Assembly: GCF_011100465.1 (NCBI RefSeq)
Contig: NZ_CP049740.1
Location: 403,857-467,856 of the forward strand
DNA from: Jeotgalibaca arthritidis
Lineage (GTDB): Bacteria; Bacillota; Bacilli; Lactobacillales; Aerococcaceae
DNA: 64,000 bases
Reading direction: 5' to 3'
The notes under the pieces are model-generated. The model did not search any database, was not told the DNA's origin, and saw only the letters and a list, made by a program, of their open reading frames with translations. Each line of letters begins with the position of its first letter. Position 1 is the first letter of the stretch. This document shows, piece by piece, positions 53,329-63,439 of this stretch. A program made the position numbers and the translations under genes.

Positions 53329-54417
53329 TTATTTAGCAATATACCCTTCCACAAATAAATCTTCCCCGACCATCACAGCTGTCATCCGTTCAATTTGGAA
53401 TACATTTTTTAATGAGTGAATCCCCGCTCCTTCTACAGCAGTCTTAGCCTCTTTCCCTCCGATTATTTTTGGTGCAATGTAAAATTGTATTTTGTCCACA
53501 ATCCCTTCTTCCAAGGCTGAAAAATTCAGAGTTGCCCCACCTTCTAACAAGATACTATCGATGCCCCTAGCGCCTAATATATTCATTAATTCTCGTAAAT
53601 GAACTCTTCCGTGTTTTTCTTTTGTTACAATCACTTCAATACCCATTTGTTTTAACATGTCTATTTTTTCTTTACGAGCTCTTCTTGTGGTCGCCACTAT
53701 TGTCTTTGCTTCATCTTGTTGAGTTAGTACCTTTGAAGTGCTTGGAATCCTTAGCTGACTATCGACAACAATTCTAATAGGATTACGACTGTTCGTTATC
53801 CTGGAGGTTAGTCGAGGATTATCTTTGATAACCGTTTCTACTCCTACCATAATTCCCGATAGTTCGTGGCGCAAGGAGTGCACTTGTCTCCTGGATGTTT
53901 CGCCAGAAATCCATTGAGATTCATCAGTCACTGTGGCTGTCTTTCCATCTAGAGACATCGCGTTTTTCATAAACACAAATGGTTCTTTGGTAACAATGAA
54001 TTTCATGAAAATCTCATTCAATTTTTGGCACTCTTCTTCTAACACACCTGTAACCACTTCAACTCCATTGCTACGAAGTTTTTCGATTCCCTTTCTTGCA
54101 ACTAGCGGATTGGGATCGAGTGTCCCCACGACTACTCGTTTGATTTTCTTGTCTACTAGTAAGTTAGAACAAGGAGGTGTTTTCCCAAAATGAAAACAAG
54201 GTTCTAACGTCACATACAACGTTGCTCCAGCCACATCCTCTTTTGCAGATTCAATAGCATTTACTTCCGCGTGAGCCTGCCCATATTTTTGGTGGTATCC
54301 CTGCCCGATAACTTTTCCATTTTTCACTATTACAGCACCCACTAAGGGATTGGGAGATGTCCAACCTTTCCCTTTTTTTGCTAAGTTCAGTGCCATCCTC
54401 ATATATTGATCATCCAA
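53329..54417 (-). CDS. ribD: Bifunctional deaminase/reductase of riboflavin synthesis
   Basis: 362 residues. N-terminal zinc deaminase H-A-E-V-N-A-I near 50 and P-C-F-H-F-G-K-T-P-P-C near 74-84; C-terminal reductase from about 145 with S-L-D-G-K-T-A and G-G-A-T-L-N. First gene of the operon, directly behind the FMN riboswitches; AAGGAG precedes the ATG. Confidence 0.95.
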   Translation of the reverse strand: MDDQYMRMALNLAKKGKGWTSPNPLVGAVIVKNGKVIGQGYHQKYGQAHAEVNAIESAKEDVAGATLYVTLEPCFHFGKTPPCSNLLVDKKIKRVVVGTLDPNPLVARKGIEKLRSNGVEVVTGVLEEECQKLNEIFMKFIVTKEPFVFMKNAMSLDGKTATVTDESQWISGETSRRQVHSLRHELSGIMVGVETVIKDNPRLTSRITNSRNPIRIVVDSQLRIPSTSKVLTQQDEAKTIVATTRRARKEKIDMLKQMGIEVIVTKEKHGRVHLRELMNILGARGIDSILLEGGATLNFSALEEGIVDKIQFYIAPKIIGGKEAKTAVEGAGIHSLKNVFQIERMTAVMVGEDLFVEGYIAK

Positions 54418-54433
54418 TCATCTCACTCCTTCC

Positions 54434-54653
54434 AAAATAAAAAAGCCCTCAAGATTTTATCTCAGGGCTTTTGTCATTCTGTTTGTAAAGACACCACAAA
54501 TAAATCCATATACTTTCGCATGTGGTTGTTGTTCTTTTAAACTGACGTCTTCTTTCATCCAGACTGTACTGTCGGCTTCGGAATCTAACCGAATCTGCCT
54601 CGCGGCTCGTGGGCTTTACCACCGGTAGGGACTTGCACCCTGCCCTGAAGACT
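54434..54653 (-). promoter_or_regulatory. ribD leader: FMN riboswitch, ribD-proximal copy, with terminator
   Basis: Minus strand. Complete RFN aptamer 54547-54653: AGGGCAGGGTGCAAGTCCC, TACCGGTGGTAAAGCCC, GATTCGGTTAGATTCCGAAG and CCGACAGTACAGTCTGG, closed by P1 GTCTTC/GAAGAC. After about 75 bases comes a terminator (54441-54472) with a T-run. FMN binding should stop transcription before ribD. Confidence 0.95.
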
Positions 54654-54674
54654 ATTTAATTTTTATGTTACTAT

Positions 54675-54921
54675 ACAAAAAAAGCTCCAGAATTTTATAT
54701 CCAGGGCTTCGGCTTATAGTTAAATAAGACTATTTAATAATTGCTTCACAAACCCATAATCGCTACATGTTAAAAAAAGGTTGTGGGTATCTTAACTTCT
54801 CTGCAACTATCCTGCCTTCGCTTTATCCAGACTATACTGTCGGCTTCGGAATCTAACCGAATCTGCCTTACGGCTCGTGGGCTTTACCACCGGTAGGGAC
54901 TTGCACCCTGCCCTGAAGACT
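54675..54921 (-). promoter_or_regulatory. ribD leader: FMN riboswitch, distal copy, with its own terminator
   Basis: Minus strand. A second full RFN aptamer (54812-54921), differing from the proximal copy in an 87-base block at only two positions. Its P1 (GTCTTC with GAAGGC) is slightly weaker. About 100 bases later it has its own terminator-like stem and T-run (54677-54709). It comes first on the transcript, so RNA polymerase meets two FMN checkpoints in series. Confidence 0.92.
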
Positions 54922-54936
54922 ATTTTTTGTAATGTC

Positions 54937-54965
54937 AGGATATATCGAAATACAATAGATGTCAA
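54937..54965 (-). promoter_or_regulatory. Promoter of the riboflavin operon
   Basis: TTGACA (54960-54965), 17-base spacer, TATCCT (54937-54942) on the minus strand, some 15 bases before the distal aptamer. Confidence 0.85.
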
Positions 54966-55396
54966 TATCTTTTCCTTTAATTTTCTAAACTGTTTGCAAA
55001 AAACATACATACTTAGCCCATCTGACAGCTCTTTAAAAGCTGATCGGCGAATGTCCATATCTGAGTTCATAGATAGCTCGGGGAGTAGTTAAAAGGGGTC
55101 TCAGTTGCGCGAGTGCTTTCTCAACCGCAGATCTAATTTCACGTTTTTCGGTAATAAATTTCTATTAAAGACTCCTTCATCCGTTATGATATTCTTAGTT
55201 ATTTTCCTGTACTCTTTAATAAAGAATACAAGTTGAGTCTTTCGAGAATAGTTTATTTTCTAAATTAGTTTTATAATCGACATAATTTTTTTATCAAAAG
55301 ATAGTTATTTTTTGAGAACTGTAATACAATATAAAGATAGCGACAAACAGTCTAGGAAAGGAAAAGAAGATTGCACAGCCTTCTTCAGCGATTAAA
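54966..55396. other. 431-bp intergenic region
   Basis: Between the divergent rib and cysE genes. On the minus strand about 55014-55140 reads like a decayed coding stretch (R-S-A-V-E-K-A-L-A-Q-L and R-R-S-A-F-K-E-L-S-D-G-L) in two frames, of unknown origin. No clear cysE promoter found. Confidence 0.4.
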
Positions 55397-55942
55397 ATGA
55401 TTAACTGGTTTAAAAAATGGCATATGGAAGCCACCTTTATTTATGAACAAGATCCATCCTGTCAAAGTGTCTGGGAAGCTTTCTTTCTTTTCCCCAGTAT
55501 AAAAGCACTAAAGAAACACCAACGCGCACACCATCATTATTTGAAAAAACGCTATACTTATGCTAGATGGCTATCTGAACGTGCTAAATTTCAAACGGGT
55601 ATTGAAATACATCCTGGCGCATCGATAGGAGACAACTTATTTATTGACCATGGTATGGGCGTTGTTATTGGCGAAACAGCCATTATCGGTGACCGTGTGA
55701 AGCTTTATCACGGCGTTACATTAGGTGGAACCGGTAAAGACAAAGGAGTTAAACGCCACCCAACAGTGGAAAATGATGTTGAAATCGGTGCAGGTGCGAC
55801 CGTTTTAGGTAATGTCACCATTGGTCACCATAGTAAAGTGGGTGCCGGCGCAGTTGTTTTAGCTGACGTTCCGCCCTATTCCACGGCGGTTGGGATGCCT
55901 GCCCGCATTATTCCACACGATGAGAGACGGCAGTTAGATTAA
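55397..55942 (+). CDS. cysE: Serine O-acetyltransferase
   Basis: 181 residues, the short Gram-positive form. Left-handed beta-helix with hexapeptide repeats: H-P-G-A-S-I-G, D-H-G-M-G-V-V-I-G-E-T-A, Y-H-G-V-T-L-G-G-T-G (catalytic His), A-G-A-V-V-L. Makes O-acetylserine for cysteine synthesis. It is followed, behind a separate promoter and a Cys T-box, by a MetQ-like gene. Confidence 0.93.
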   Translation: MINWFKKWHMEATFIYEQDPSCQSVWEAFFLFPSIKALKKHQRAHHHYLKKRYTYARWLSERAKFQTGIEIHPGASIGDNLFIDHGMGVVIGETAIIGDRVKLYHGVTLGGTGKDKGVKRHPTVENDVEIGAGATVLGNVTIGHHSKVGAGAVVLADVPPYSTAVGMPARIIPHDERRQLD

Positions 55943-55960
55943 AATTAAATAAAAATAAAT

Positions 55961-55989
55961 TTGACTCTTTCTCATTATTTTGTTATATT
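55961..55989 (+). promoter_or_regulatory. Promoter of the cysteine T-box
   Basis: TTGACT (55961-55966), 17-base spacer, TATATT (55984-55989). Confidence 0.8.
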
Positions 55990-56004
55990 TCTAAACAATA
56001 TCAA

Positions 56005-56278
56005 CAGACAGTGAAAAGAAGAGTACAGTTATTTAGCCTCCATAGCGAGTCCGGTCGGTGAAAAAGGATGAGGTCAACTAATTGGAAGTGCATCTTGGAG
56101 TCACATCATCGAGCGAATAGCCAGATGGTGTCGGGACTTGCCCGTTATCGCAAACTGCTATAAGTATGTAGTGGAATGAGATGGAACAGCAATTGTTCCA
56201 TACGATTAAGGTGGAACCGTGAAGATGCTTCTTTGCCCTTAAAAACAGTGATTGGACTGTTTTTAAGGGCTTTTTTTC
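56005..56278 (+). promoter_or_regulatory. Cysteine T-box leader of the metQ-like gene
   Basis: Stem I starts near GAAAAGAAGAGTACAG; the specifier loop ends TGC followed by A (TGC 56089-56091), a cysteine codon. T-box GGTGGAACCGTG has UGGA (56212-56215), which pairs with the unusual U discriminator of tRNA-Cys. Two independent tests thus agree on Cys. Perfect 15-bp terminator at 56235-56277. Confidence 0.93.
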
Positions 56279-56312
56279 TGTCAAAAAATAATAGATAGAA
56301 TGGAGAATGAAG

Positions 56313-57128
56313 ATGAGAAAATTAGCGTTATCAGTATTGGCATTAGTAAGTTTGGTATTAACTGCTTGTGGATCAAGCGGTGCGTCCGAAGAATCGAAAA
56401 CAATTACAGTTGGTACCTCTCCTGGCCCTTATAGTGAATTATTTTTAGATCATATCGTTCCTATTTTAGAAGAAGATGGGTTTCAAATTGAGGTTGTTGA
56501 ATTCTCAGACTTACGCTCAGCTGACGTTGCCCTTCAAGAAGGTGCGGTTGACGTCAATGTTGATCAGCATATTGCTTATATGGAGAACTTTAATGCAGAA
56601 GCGGACGCTGACCTGACTGCTATTACGCCAATACCGACTGTGCCAACTGGCCTTTATTCCAGCTCGAAAGATAGTGTTGAGGAGATTGAAAAAGGTGACA
56701 AAGTTGCTATTCCAGACGATGCGTCTAATGCGGCACGCGCCCTTCTCTTACTTGAAAAATCAGGTTGGATTAAATTGGATGAATCCGTTGAAGCAATGTC
56801 GTCAACAACTAGTGATATTGTCGAAAATCCGTATGAACTTGATATTATCGAAATGAGCTCTGCACAAATTCCTCGTTCACTAGATGACTTGGATTACGGC
56901 GTTATTCCAGGGAGTATGCTCTATGCAGCAGGTATGAGCTCGAATGATAGTTTGCTCAACGAAGACATTTTACCTCACCTTGTTTTACACGCTGTTGTTG
57001 ATGGTAAAAATGCCGAAACAGATTGGGCAAAAGCCATTGTCGCTGCCTATCAATCTGATGCCTTTTTAGAAAAAATGGATCAAGTTAATGCTGATAATTA
57101 TTGGTTTATTCCTGATGAATTAAAATAA
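56313..57128 (+). CDS. MetQ/NlpA-family substrate-binding lipoprotein under cysteine control
   Basis: 271 residues from ATG 56313 (GGAG 7 bases upstream). Lipoprotein signal with L-T-A-C (Cys19), then NlpA/MetQ fold: I-T-V-G-T-S-P-G-P-Y, V-D-V-N-V-D-Q-H and V-A-I-P-D-D-A-S-N-A-A-R-A. Family members bind methionine, but the cysteine T-box suggests a cysteine/cystine-type ligand or a cysteine precursor. No permease or ATPase follows, so it must share a transporter encoded elsewhere. Confidence 0.88.
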   Translation: MRKLALSVLALVSLVLTACGSSGASEESKTITVGTSPGPYSELFLDHIVPILEEDGFQIEVVEFSDLRSADVALQEGAVDVNVDQHIAYMENFNAEADADLTAITPIPTVPTGLYSSSKDSVEEIEKGDKVAIPDDASNAARALLLLEKSGWIKLDESVEAMSSTTSDIVENPYELDIIEMSSAQIPRSLDDLDYGVIPGSMLYAAGMSSNDSLLNEDILPHLVLHAVVDGKNAETDWAKAIVAAYQSDAFLEKMDQVNADNYWFIPDELK

Positions 57129-57165
57129 GGATAACTACTTTCATAAGCTATTTTTAAAAGCACAC

Positions 57166-57202
57166 AAAAACAGGTTCGGACGCGGTCCGAACCTGTTTTT
57201 TT
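57166..57202. terminator. Bidirectional terminator
   Basis: Perfect 16-bp stem aaaaacaggttcggac with complement and T-run, between the metQ-like gene and ntpD. Confidence 0.92.
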
Positions 57203-57839
57203 AGTTTTCTTCACTTGTAATATCAATGACTTTCATCAAACGCGTTAGATTTGAACGTTCGCTCTCATCCAAGGTTCGCTCAATATAAGCAATCGTATCT
57301 GTTAAGTTTGGAATCGTCATATGCTCCAAAGAATTCACACGACGTCTTGTGCGCTCAATTTCATCAGCCATCATTTGACAGGTCTTTTCAATTTCAGCCA
57401 ATTGGAGCATCAACGGCAAAATATCATCCAGGTCAGTTAGCGATTGGTCAAGCTCACTCGTTGTATTAACGAAACCATAAGAGAAATCTTCTTCGCCATA
57501 ATCATCGTCGTACTGTTCATTTAAAACTGGGACATCCATGTTCATAATCGTTTTAAAGTTAACATCCAAACCAACCTTTTGCATAGGAATGGCAAATGAT
57601 TCCTCTAAAATATAATCGGGAATCGTACTAGATGCCAGCACATATTTCTTCATTCCTTCTTGCAAGGTTTGTTCCATTTTTTTGCGTAGACGTTGGTTAT
57701 CTTTAACAAGAATAATAAATTGGCGAACAAGTTCATCTTGTTTATCTTTTAATAATTTGTGGCCTCGTGTAGCAGTATGAAGTCTTTTTTTCAAACGACT
57801 TAATTCCATCCTTGTGGGATTTATATTCATAACTGCCAT
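57201..57839 (-). CDS. ntpD: V-type ATPase subunit D
   Basis: 212 residues, long helical coiled coil with the V_ATP_synt_D start N-I-N-P-T-R-M-E-L-S-R-L-K-K-R-L and C-terminal R-R-V-N-S-L-E-H. Central rotor stalk between the A3B3 head and membrane ring. Last gene of the operon here; touches ntpB. Confidence 0.95.
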   Translation of the reverse strand: MAVMNINPTRMELSRLKKRLHTATRGHKLLKDKQDELVRQFIILVKDNQRLRKKMEQTLQEGMKKYVLASSTIPDYILEESFAIPMQKVGLDVNFKTIMNMDVPVLNEQYDDDYGEEDFSYGFVNTTSELDQSLTDLDDILPLMLQLAEIEKTCQMMADEIERTRRRVNSLEHMTIPNLTDTIAYIERTLDESERSNLTRLMKVIDITSEEN

Positions 57840-59230
57840 TATTCATCGGACTCCTTCTCGGTTGGAAGATACTCATCAATGTATTCTGACTTAATCCGGC
57901 TCAATTCTTCCTTCGGTAAACTCGCCAGTAATTGCCAACCTAAATCAAGTGTTTCTTCAATACTTCTGTTCGTATCAAAACCTTGATTTAAATACTCAGA
58001 CTCAAAACGATCAGCGAAGTGAGCAAACTTACGGTCAATTTCAGATAAGGCTGATTCCCCTAAAATAATCGACAATTCCTTAGCTGATTTACCGTCTGCA
58101 TATGCTGCATAAATCTGGTTCATAGTCGCAGAGTGATCCTTACGCGTTTTCCCTTCGCCCGTACCTTTATCCTTCAACCGTGATAAACTCGGCAAAACAT
58201 CAACAGGCGGCATAATATTCTTCTTGTAAAGATCACGCGAAAGAATAATTTGTCCCTCTGTAATATAGCCTGTTAAATCCGGAATTGGATGAGTCTTATC
58301 ATCATCTGGCATCGTTAAAATCGGAATTTGTGTAACCGATCCCTCTTTCCCAACTAAGCGACCTGCACGTTCGTACAAGGTTGCCAAGTTCGTATAAAGG
58401 TAACCCGGATAGCCACGACGACCAGGAATCTCACGACGAGCCGCTGAAATTTCTCTCAGCGCCTCACAATAGTTCGTCATGTCCGTCATAATAACCAACA
58501 CATGCATCCCTTTTTCAAACGCAAGATATTCCGCTGCAGTTAAGGCAATACGCGGCGTCGCAATCCGTTCGATGGCTGGATCATTCGCCAAGTTTAAGAA
58601 TAAAACAGAGTGATCAAGCGCCCCTGTTTTTCTAAACTCTTCCACAAAGAATTCAGATTCTTCGTACGGAATACCAATGCCAGCAAAAACAATCGCAAAG
58701 TTTTCTTCTTCACCACTTACAGTTGCTTGACGAGCAATTTGAGCTGCCATTTCATTATGAGGCAAACCTGAAGCAGAGAAAATCGGCAATTTTTGTCCTC
58801 TAACTAATGTATTTAAATGGTCAATAGCTGAAATTCCGGTTTGAATAAATTCATCCGGGAAGTCACGCGCCATAGGGTTAATCGCTTCACCATTTACATC
58901 CAAGCGTTTGTCAGGAATAATTTTAGCACCGCCATCAATAGGATTACCTAAGCCATTGAAAACACGACCTAAAATATCTGGTGAAACGCCTAGCGTTAAA
59001 CTGTTCCCTAAGAAACGAATTTTTGAATCTTCCGCACTCAAATCACTAGTTCCTTCAAATACTTGAACAACGGCTTTATCCTCATTAACTTCTAGGACTT
59101 GTCCACGACGTAATTCGCCGCTTGTCGTTCTAATTTCAACTAATTCATCGTATTTAATACCTTCTACACCTTCGACTACAATTAATGGACCAGCAATCTC
59201 CGATACTGACCGATATTCCTTTAGCATCAT
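57839..59230 (-). CDS. ntpB: V-type ATPase subunit B
   Basis: 463 residues. Alpha/beta-ATPase fold without Walker A lysine (S-A-S-G-L-P-H-N-E near residue 153), as expected for the non-catalytic B subunit; [10 protein letters not shown] and [11 protein letters not shown] are conserved. Overlaps ntpA by 4 bases. Confidence 0.97.
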   Translation of the reverse strand: MMLKEYRSVSEIAGPLIVVEGVEGIKYDELVEIRTTSGELRRGQVLEVNEDKAVVQVFEGTSDLSAEDSKIRFLGNSLTLGVSPDILGRVFNGLGNPIDGGAKIIPDKRLDVNGEAINPMARDFPDEFIQTGISAIDHLNTLVRGQKLPIFSASGLPHNEMAAQIARQATVSGEEENFAIVFAGIGIPYEESEFFVEEFRKTGALDHSVLFLNLANDPAIERIATPRIALTAAEYLAFEKGMHVLVIMTDMTNYCEALREISAARREIPGRRGYPGYLYTNLATLYERAGRLVGKEGSVTQIPILTMPDDDKTHPIPDLTGYITEGQIILSRDLYKKNIMPPVDVLPSLSRLKDKGTGEGKTRKDHSATMNQIYAAYADGKSAKELSIILGESALSEIDRKFAHFADRFESEYLNQGFDTNRSIEETLDLGWQLLASLPKEELSRIKSEYIDEYLPTEKESDE

Positions 59231-61002
59231 TCATTGCCCCCATTCTCTATAATCGTTTGAATTGTTTGTTGAATTTCTTGCTGAATATGATCAAGTTTAT
59301 CCAATTCGTATTCGTGAATGTACTTGCTGCGCGCAATCTTTTCACGTAATTGAACGGTACCCTTTATAATTTCATCGTAGTAAGCACCTAAGCGAATTGC
59401 TTTTTGCATATGGTCGTTAAAGCTTAAAATATTAGAAATCATCTTAAATTGCTTTGTACGAGACGTATGCGTATCAACGTCATCAAAGGCATTTTGTTGC
59501 AAGTAGTCTTGACGAATCGAACGAGCCGTTACCATAGTGATACGGTCCTTTTGAGACAAGGAATCGATACCGACTAATTGGACGATTTCTTCTAAACGGC
59601 TCTCCTCTTGCAGAATAGTCATAGCTTTTTCAACCAGTTCTGACCACTCATCACTAATCAGCGAATCCACATAAGCATTTAGCTCATCTTCATAAAGTGA
59701 ATAAGAATCTACCCAGCTAATAGCAGGGAAGTGACGTTTCTGCGCTAAGGCACTGTCTAGAGCCCAGAATACTTTAACGATTCGTAAGGTATTTTGAGTA
59801 ACAGGTTCAGATAAATCTCCACCTGCTGGCGATACCGCTCCAATGGCTGTAATACTGCCTTCTCTAGGCTCTTGTCCGAGTGTTTTAAAACGTCCGGCAC
59901 GTTCATAGTATTCAGCGATTCGACTTCCTAAATAAGCAGGATAGCCTTCATCACCTGGAATTTCCTGCAAACGACCACTCATCTCACGCAACGCTTCTGC
60001 CCAACGTGACGTTGAATCGGCCATAACAGCAATACTATAACCCATATCACGGTAGTATTCAGCAATCGTAATTCCTGTATAGATGGAAGCTTCACGAGCA
60101 GCAACTGGCATATTCGATGTATTCGCGATTAAGACCGTTCTTTCCATAATCGATTCACCTGTTTGTGGATCAATTAATTCCGGGAACTCATTAATAACAT
60201 CTTTCATTTCATTACCGCGTTCACCACAACCAATATAAACAACAATATCCACATCAGACCATTTGGCGATCTGATGCTGAACAACTGTTTTACCAGCTCC
60301 AAATGGCCCTGGTACAGCTGCCGAACCACCCTTTGCTACTGGGAAAAAGGTATCAATAACGCGTTGTCCCGTTACAAGCGGTTGCCCTGGTTTCATTTTT
60401 GTTTTAAATGGTCGAGGCTTACGAACTGGCCAGCGTTGTAGCATTTGAATGGCTTTTTCGCCATTTTCTGTTTTTATGAGACAAATATCTTCTTTAATCG
60501 AATAGTTTCCTGCCTTGATTTCTGTAATCTCTCCAGAAACATTTGGCGGAACCATCACGCGGTGTTCAATTGCTGTTGTTTCTTGAACAACACCGATGAT
60601 ATCTCCTGTTTCAACATAATCGCCAACAGCTTTTTTAGGAATAAAGGTCCATTTTTTCTGCCAGTCTAATGGCGAAATGGAAACCCCTCTTTCTAAATAG
60701 TCACTGTTTGTTTGCGCCATATATTTATCTAAGGGACGTTGAATCCCATCAAACATCTGTGATAACAAACCTGGCGCTAATTCAACCGATAATGGTGCAC
60801 CGGTTGTTTCAACAACTTCTCCTGGCCCAATACCTGCTGTCTCTTCATAGACTTGGATAGAAGCAATGCCTTTTTTTAATTCAATAATTTCTCCGATTAA
60901 TCCTTTTTCACTAACTTTACAAATTTCATGGATTTTTGCACCTTGGAGTCCACTGGCAGTTACTAATGGGCCTGAAACTTTTAAAATTGTTCCGATTGCC
61001 AA
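59227..61002 (-). CDS. ntpA: V-type ATPase catalytic subunit A
   Basis: 591 residues. Walker A G-P-F-G-A-G-K-T near residue 235, the V-type non-homologous region before it, Walker B and S-R-W-A-E-A-L-R-E arginine finger region intact. Hydrolyses ATP to drive rotation. Overlaps ntpB. Confidence 0.97.
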   Translation of the reverse strand: MAIGTILKVSGPLVTASGLQGAKIHEICKVSEKGLIGEIIELKKGIASIQVYEETAGIGPGEVVETTGAPLSVELAPGLLSQMFDGIQRPLDKYMAQTNSDYLERGVSISPLDWQKKWTFIPKKAVGDYVETGDIIGVVQETTAIEHRVMVPPNVSGEITEIKAGNYSIKEDICLIKTENGEKAIQMLQRWPVRKPRPFKTKMKPGQPLVTGQRVIDTFFPVAKGGSAAVPGPFGAGKTVVQHQIAKWSDVDIVVYIGCGERGNEMKDVINEFPELIDPQTGESIMERTVLIANTSNMPVAAREASIYTGITIAEYYRDMGYSIAVMADSTSRWAEALREMSGRLQEIPGDEGYPAYLGSRIAEYYERAGRFKTLGQEPREGSITAIGAVSPAGGDLSEPVTQNTLRIVKVFWALDSALAQKRHFPAISWVDSYSLYEDELNAYVDSLISDEWSELVEKAMTILQEESRLEEIVQLVGIDSLSQKDRITMVTARSIRQDYLQQNAFDDVDTHTSRTKQFKMISNILSFNDHMQKAIRLGAYYDEIIKGTVQLREKIARSKYIHEYELDKLDHIQQEIQQTIQTIIENGGNE

Positions 61003-61033
61003 AACATCTCCTCCTCGCTCTTTGCAAACTTTT

Positions 61034-61348
61034 CTAGTCTTCTAATATGTTCATACCGATTGCTTTTTCGACATTTCGTTGAATACGATCCATACCAATC
61101 CCTAAGCTCCCGGTACTACTCGGTATCGGGATAATGGCTGGTACAGGCATATGATCGTACTTTCTAATTGTATCTTCAAGCTGCTCAGCAATACGTTCTG
61201 TCACAAAAATGACGCCGCATTCTTTCGCTAATGCTTCAATTTGATGCCTAGCCTCTTCTAAATCCGTTACTGGATAAACGTCGATGCCTAGACCTTTAAA
61301 GGGCAGGATTGAGTTCTTACCACCCAGCATTGCAATTTTTTTATACAT
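61034..61348 (-). CDS. ntpG: V-type ATPase subunit F (NtpG)
   Basis: 104 residues from ATG 61348; a GTG 3 codons earlier is possible. Small alpha/beta subunit F fold (K-I-A-M-L-G-G, then V-I-F-V-T-E-R-I-A). Sits on the D subunit in the central stalk. Slight overlap with ntpC. Confidence 0.9.
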   Translation of the reverse strand: MYKKIAMLGGKNSILPFKGLGIDVYPVTDLEEARHQIEALAKECGVIFVTERIAEQLEDTIRKYDHMPVPAIIPIPSSTGSLGIGMDRIQRNVEKAIGMNILED

Positions 61349-62342
61349 AGCTATCACGCATCCGTTTTCTTAAAATATCTTCCGGTATTTTATTAATTTT
61401 TCCGATTAAGATAATCCGAATGTTCTTAATTTCTGTTTCTTTGGCATAGATATAGCCCATGATGGCAGTTGGACCAAAGGGAACAATTTTGTTTTCTCGG
61501 TAACGTTTCATGAGAAAATTATCTTTAATCAAGTCGAAGTCATTTAAGGTTTTATGCTCTTGAATTTCTTCGTAAGCTTGATCAATCAAATTTTTAAAAG
61601 GTGTGTCCCTTAAGTAATCCACAAAGTCATCCAATGAGCTGTGAATGCTTTCTAATATGTTGTCAACTGAGAGTGTACCTCCGTCAGCCAGAACAGCGCG
61701 TAAGAACCCTTGTCCACGCTTAATTAAATAAGCGCGTAGTGTCGTCGAGATATTAAAAATATCAATGTTACGCTGAATCAGCTGGTCAAACTCGGGATAA
61801 CCTGCTTCCTTAGCTAAAGTTAGCATGTGCACCCAGTAGTGGTTATCGAAGATAATATCAATTCCCACGCTCTCATTGTAATCTTCAATATAATCCGATA
61901 CTTCTTTCATACAGATATTCATTTGTTCATCAACATGTTCGCTTCTTCCAATATTAACCAGTTCTTTTAAAATACGAATGGGAACGGAGCCTAGTGGAAC
62001 AAGTAAGTGTGATAAGTCTTGGTTGATATACTTTTCTTTTATTAAGACTTTTAAATTTTGATAGTCATGACGCAAGGTAAAGTAATCAATGACACGGCGG
62101 TCTGGACTTATCTCATACAATAAATCGTACATGTCCTTTTGTTCAGCTAGAAGAACATCTTCAAAATCATGAACGGCGGTGTCTTCATAAATATGGTTAC
62201 CATAAGAGCTATCTCTCAACATGGTATAGACATCGTCTGCATCCTTTGCCGTTAATAAACGTTCCAAAAAGCTATCAGGAAAGAGTTGGATTTCATATGT
62301 TCGGATTCTAGTATTGACAGCACTAAATTGAATATCCTTCAT
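61341..62342 (-). CDS. ntpC: V-type ATPase subunit C (d-type)
   Basis: 333 residues, all-helical vATP-synt_AC39 family with the conserved N-T-R-I-R-T-Y-E start, D-Y-F-T-L-R-H-D-Y-Q-N-L-K near 95-107 and closing I-M-G-Y-I-Y-A-K-E-T-E-I-K-N-I-R. Links the rotor shaft to the K ring. Confidence 0.95.
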   Translation of the reverse strand: MKDIQFSAVNTRIRTYEIQLFPDSFLERLLTAKDADDVYTMLRDSSYGNHIYEDTAVHDFEDVLLAEQKDMYDLLYEISPDRRVIDYFTLRHDYQNLKVLIKEKYINQDLSHLLVPLGSVPIRILKELVNIGRSEHVDEQMNICMKEVSDYIEDYNESVGIDIIFDNHYWVHMLTLAKEAGYPEFDQLIQRNIDIFNISTTLRAYLIKRGQGFLRAVLADGGTLSVDNILESIHSSLDDFVDYLRDTPFKNLIDQAYEEIQEHKTLNDFDLIKDNFLMKRYRENKIVPFGPTAIMGYIYAKETEIKNIRIILIGKINKIPEDILRKRMRDSYV

Positions 62343-62355
62343 TCTGTCACTCCTA

Positions 62356-62952
62356 TTAGTCTTCTAAGAATAGTAAATCAAGTAATTGACTGCTCAACTC
62401 TTCTTCAGCATTTTGCAATAATGATTCAAATAAGAAGTTGTATTCGATTGTATCTTGTTTGAGTAAAAAGCCACCACGACGCGGTACAGCTACTTTAGCA
62501 ACTGATAATTCAATATCAGGCTGAGCAAAGGTAATCCATTTCTCAATCGTTGCTTTATCAGCGTACTTTTCACTTTCTTCACCTAAAATAAGCTGGACAT
62601 TGCCACTTAAAGCAGATCTCTTTAAGCTCTTTTCTAAAAAGGCAGTGAATTCTGTTTCAGACATATGTTCAAATGACTCCAAGGCTTCTTGGAATAACTC
62701 ATCCAATAAAGCTTCTTTAGCAGCCAATACTTTAGCGCGAGATTTGATATGTAAGTCAGACACTTCCAAACTCATTTCTGCTCGAATTTCTTTTTCGTAG
62801 GCAGCTAATCGCTCTTCTTTTTGTTTAGTCAGTTGCTTTTTACGCAATTCTTCTCGGCGCTCAGTCTTTTGACTAGCGTCCTTCAGATAATGCTCTTGTC
62901 TTTTTTTAGCATCTTGAATGATTTTATCGGTTAATTTTGTAATATCTGACAT
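62356..62952 (-). CDS. ntpE: V-type ATPase subunit E
   Basis: 198 residues, N-terminal coiled coil rich in Lys/Glu (about 1-75) and C-terminal globular domain, as in peripheral stalk subunit E. Eleven bases after ntpK. Confidence 0.9.
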   Translation of the reverse strand: MSDITKLTDKIIQDAKKRQEHYLKDASQKTERREELRKKQLTKQKEERLAAYEKEIRAEMSLEVSDLHIKSRAKVLAAKEALLDELFQEALESFEHMSETEFTAFLEKSLKRSALSGNVQLILGEESEKYADKATIEKWITFAQPDIELSVAKVAVPRRGGFLLKQDTIEYNFLFESLLQNAEEELSSQLLDLLFLED

Positions 62953-62962
62953 AGTGAACCTC

Positions 62963-63439
62963 CTAATTCATTGCTAGTAAGAAGGAAATAACAAACCCTA
63001 AAATACCGTACGTTTCCATCATGGCAACGTAAATAATACCTTTTGTAACGTGTTCTGGTTTTTTAGCCAAAATTTGCATAGCTGCTGCTGCACCACGACC
63101 TTGCCAAATCCCACCGATAATCGCAGTGAAGGAAATTGGTAATGTTGCGATAAACAAATACACGCCTCTTTCGAAGGTGACAGGTCCAGCTGTCATTTCA
63201 ATAAAAATTAAAAATGAAATAACGAAACCGTATAACCCTTGTGTTGCTGAAAGTAACTCTAAAATGAGGGCTTGACCAAACTTTTCAGGCTGTTCAGCAG
63301 TTAGAGCTGCTGCAGCTTGAGAGGTTTGTCCGATACCGATTGTTGATCCGATACCCCCACAAATTGTTGCCATTGCAACACCAAGTGCTGCAAAAATAGT
63401 TCCACCATGTGTATTAAAAAATTCTAACCAGTTTTCCAT
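62963..63439 (-). CDS. ntpK: V-type Na+-ATPase rotor-ring subunit K
   Basis: 158 residues, four membrane helices (two hairpins). The Na+ ligands of E. hirae NtpK are all in place: L-L-S-A-T-Q near residue 64 (Leu, Thr, Gln), Gln in G-I-W-Q-G-R near 112, and the key Glu in M-E-T-Y-G-I-L-G near 141. This supports Na+ rather than H+ transport. Confidence 0.96.
   Translation of the reverse strand: MENWLEFFNTHGGTIFAALGVAMATICGGIGSTIGIGQTSQAAAALTAEQPEKFGQALILELLSATQGLYGFVISFLIFIEMTAGPVTFERGVYLFIATLPISFTAIIGGIWQGRGAAAAMQILAKKPEHVTKGIIYVAMMETYGILGFVISFLLAMN

Noticed and set aside
54807..55092. Overlapping open frames of 71 and 87 codons on both strands
   Set aside because: They run through the distal FMN riboswitch and its promoter and lack ribosome sites.
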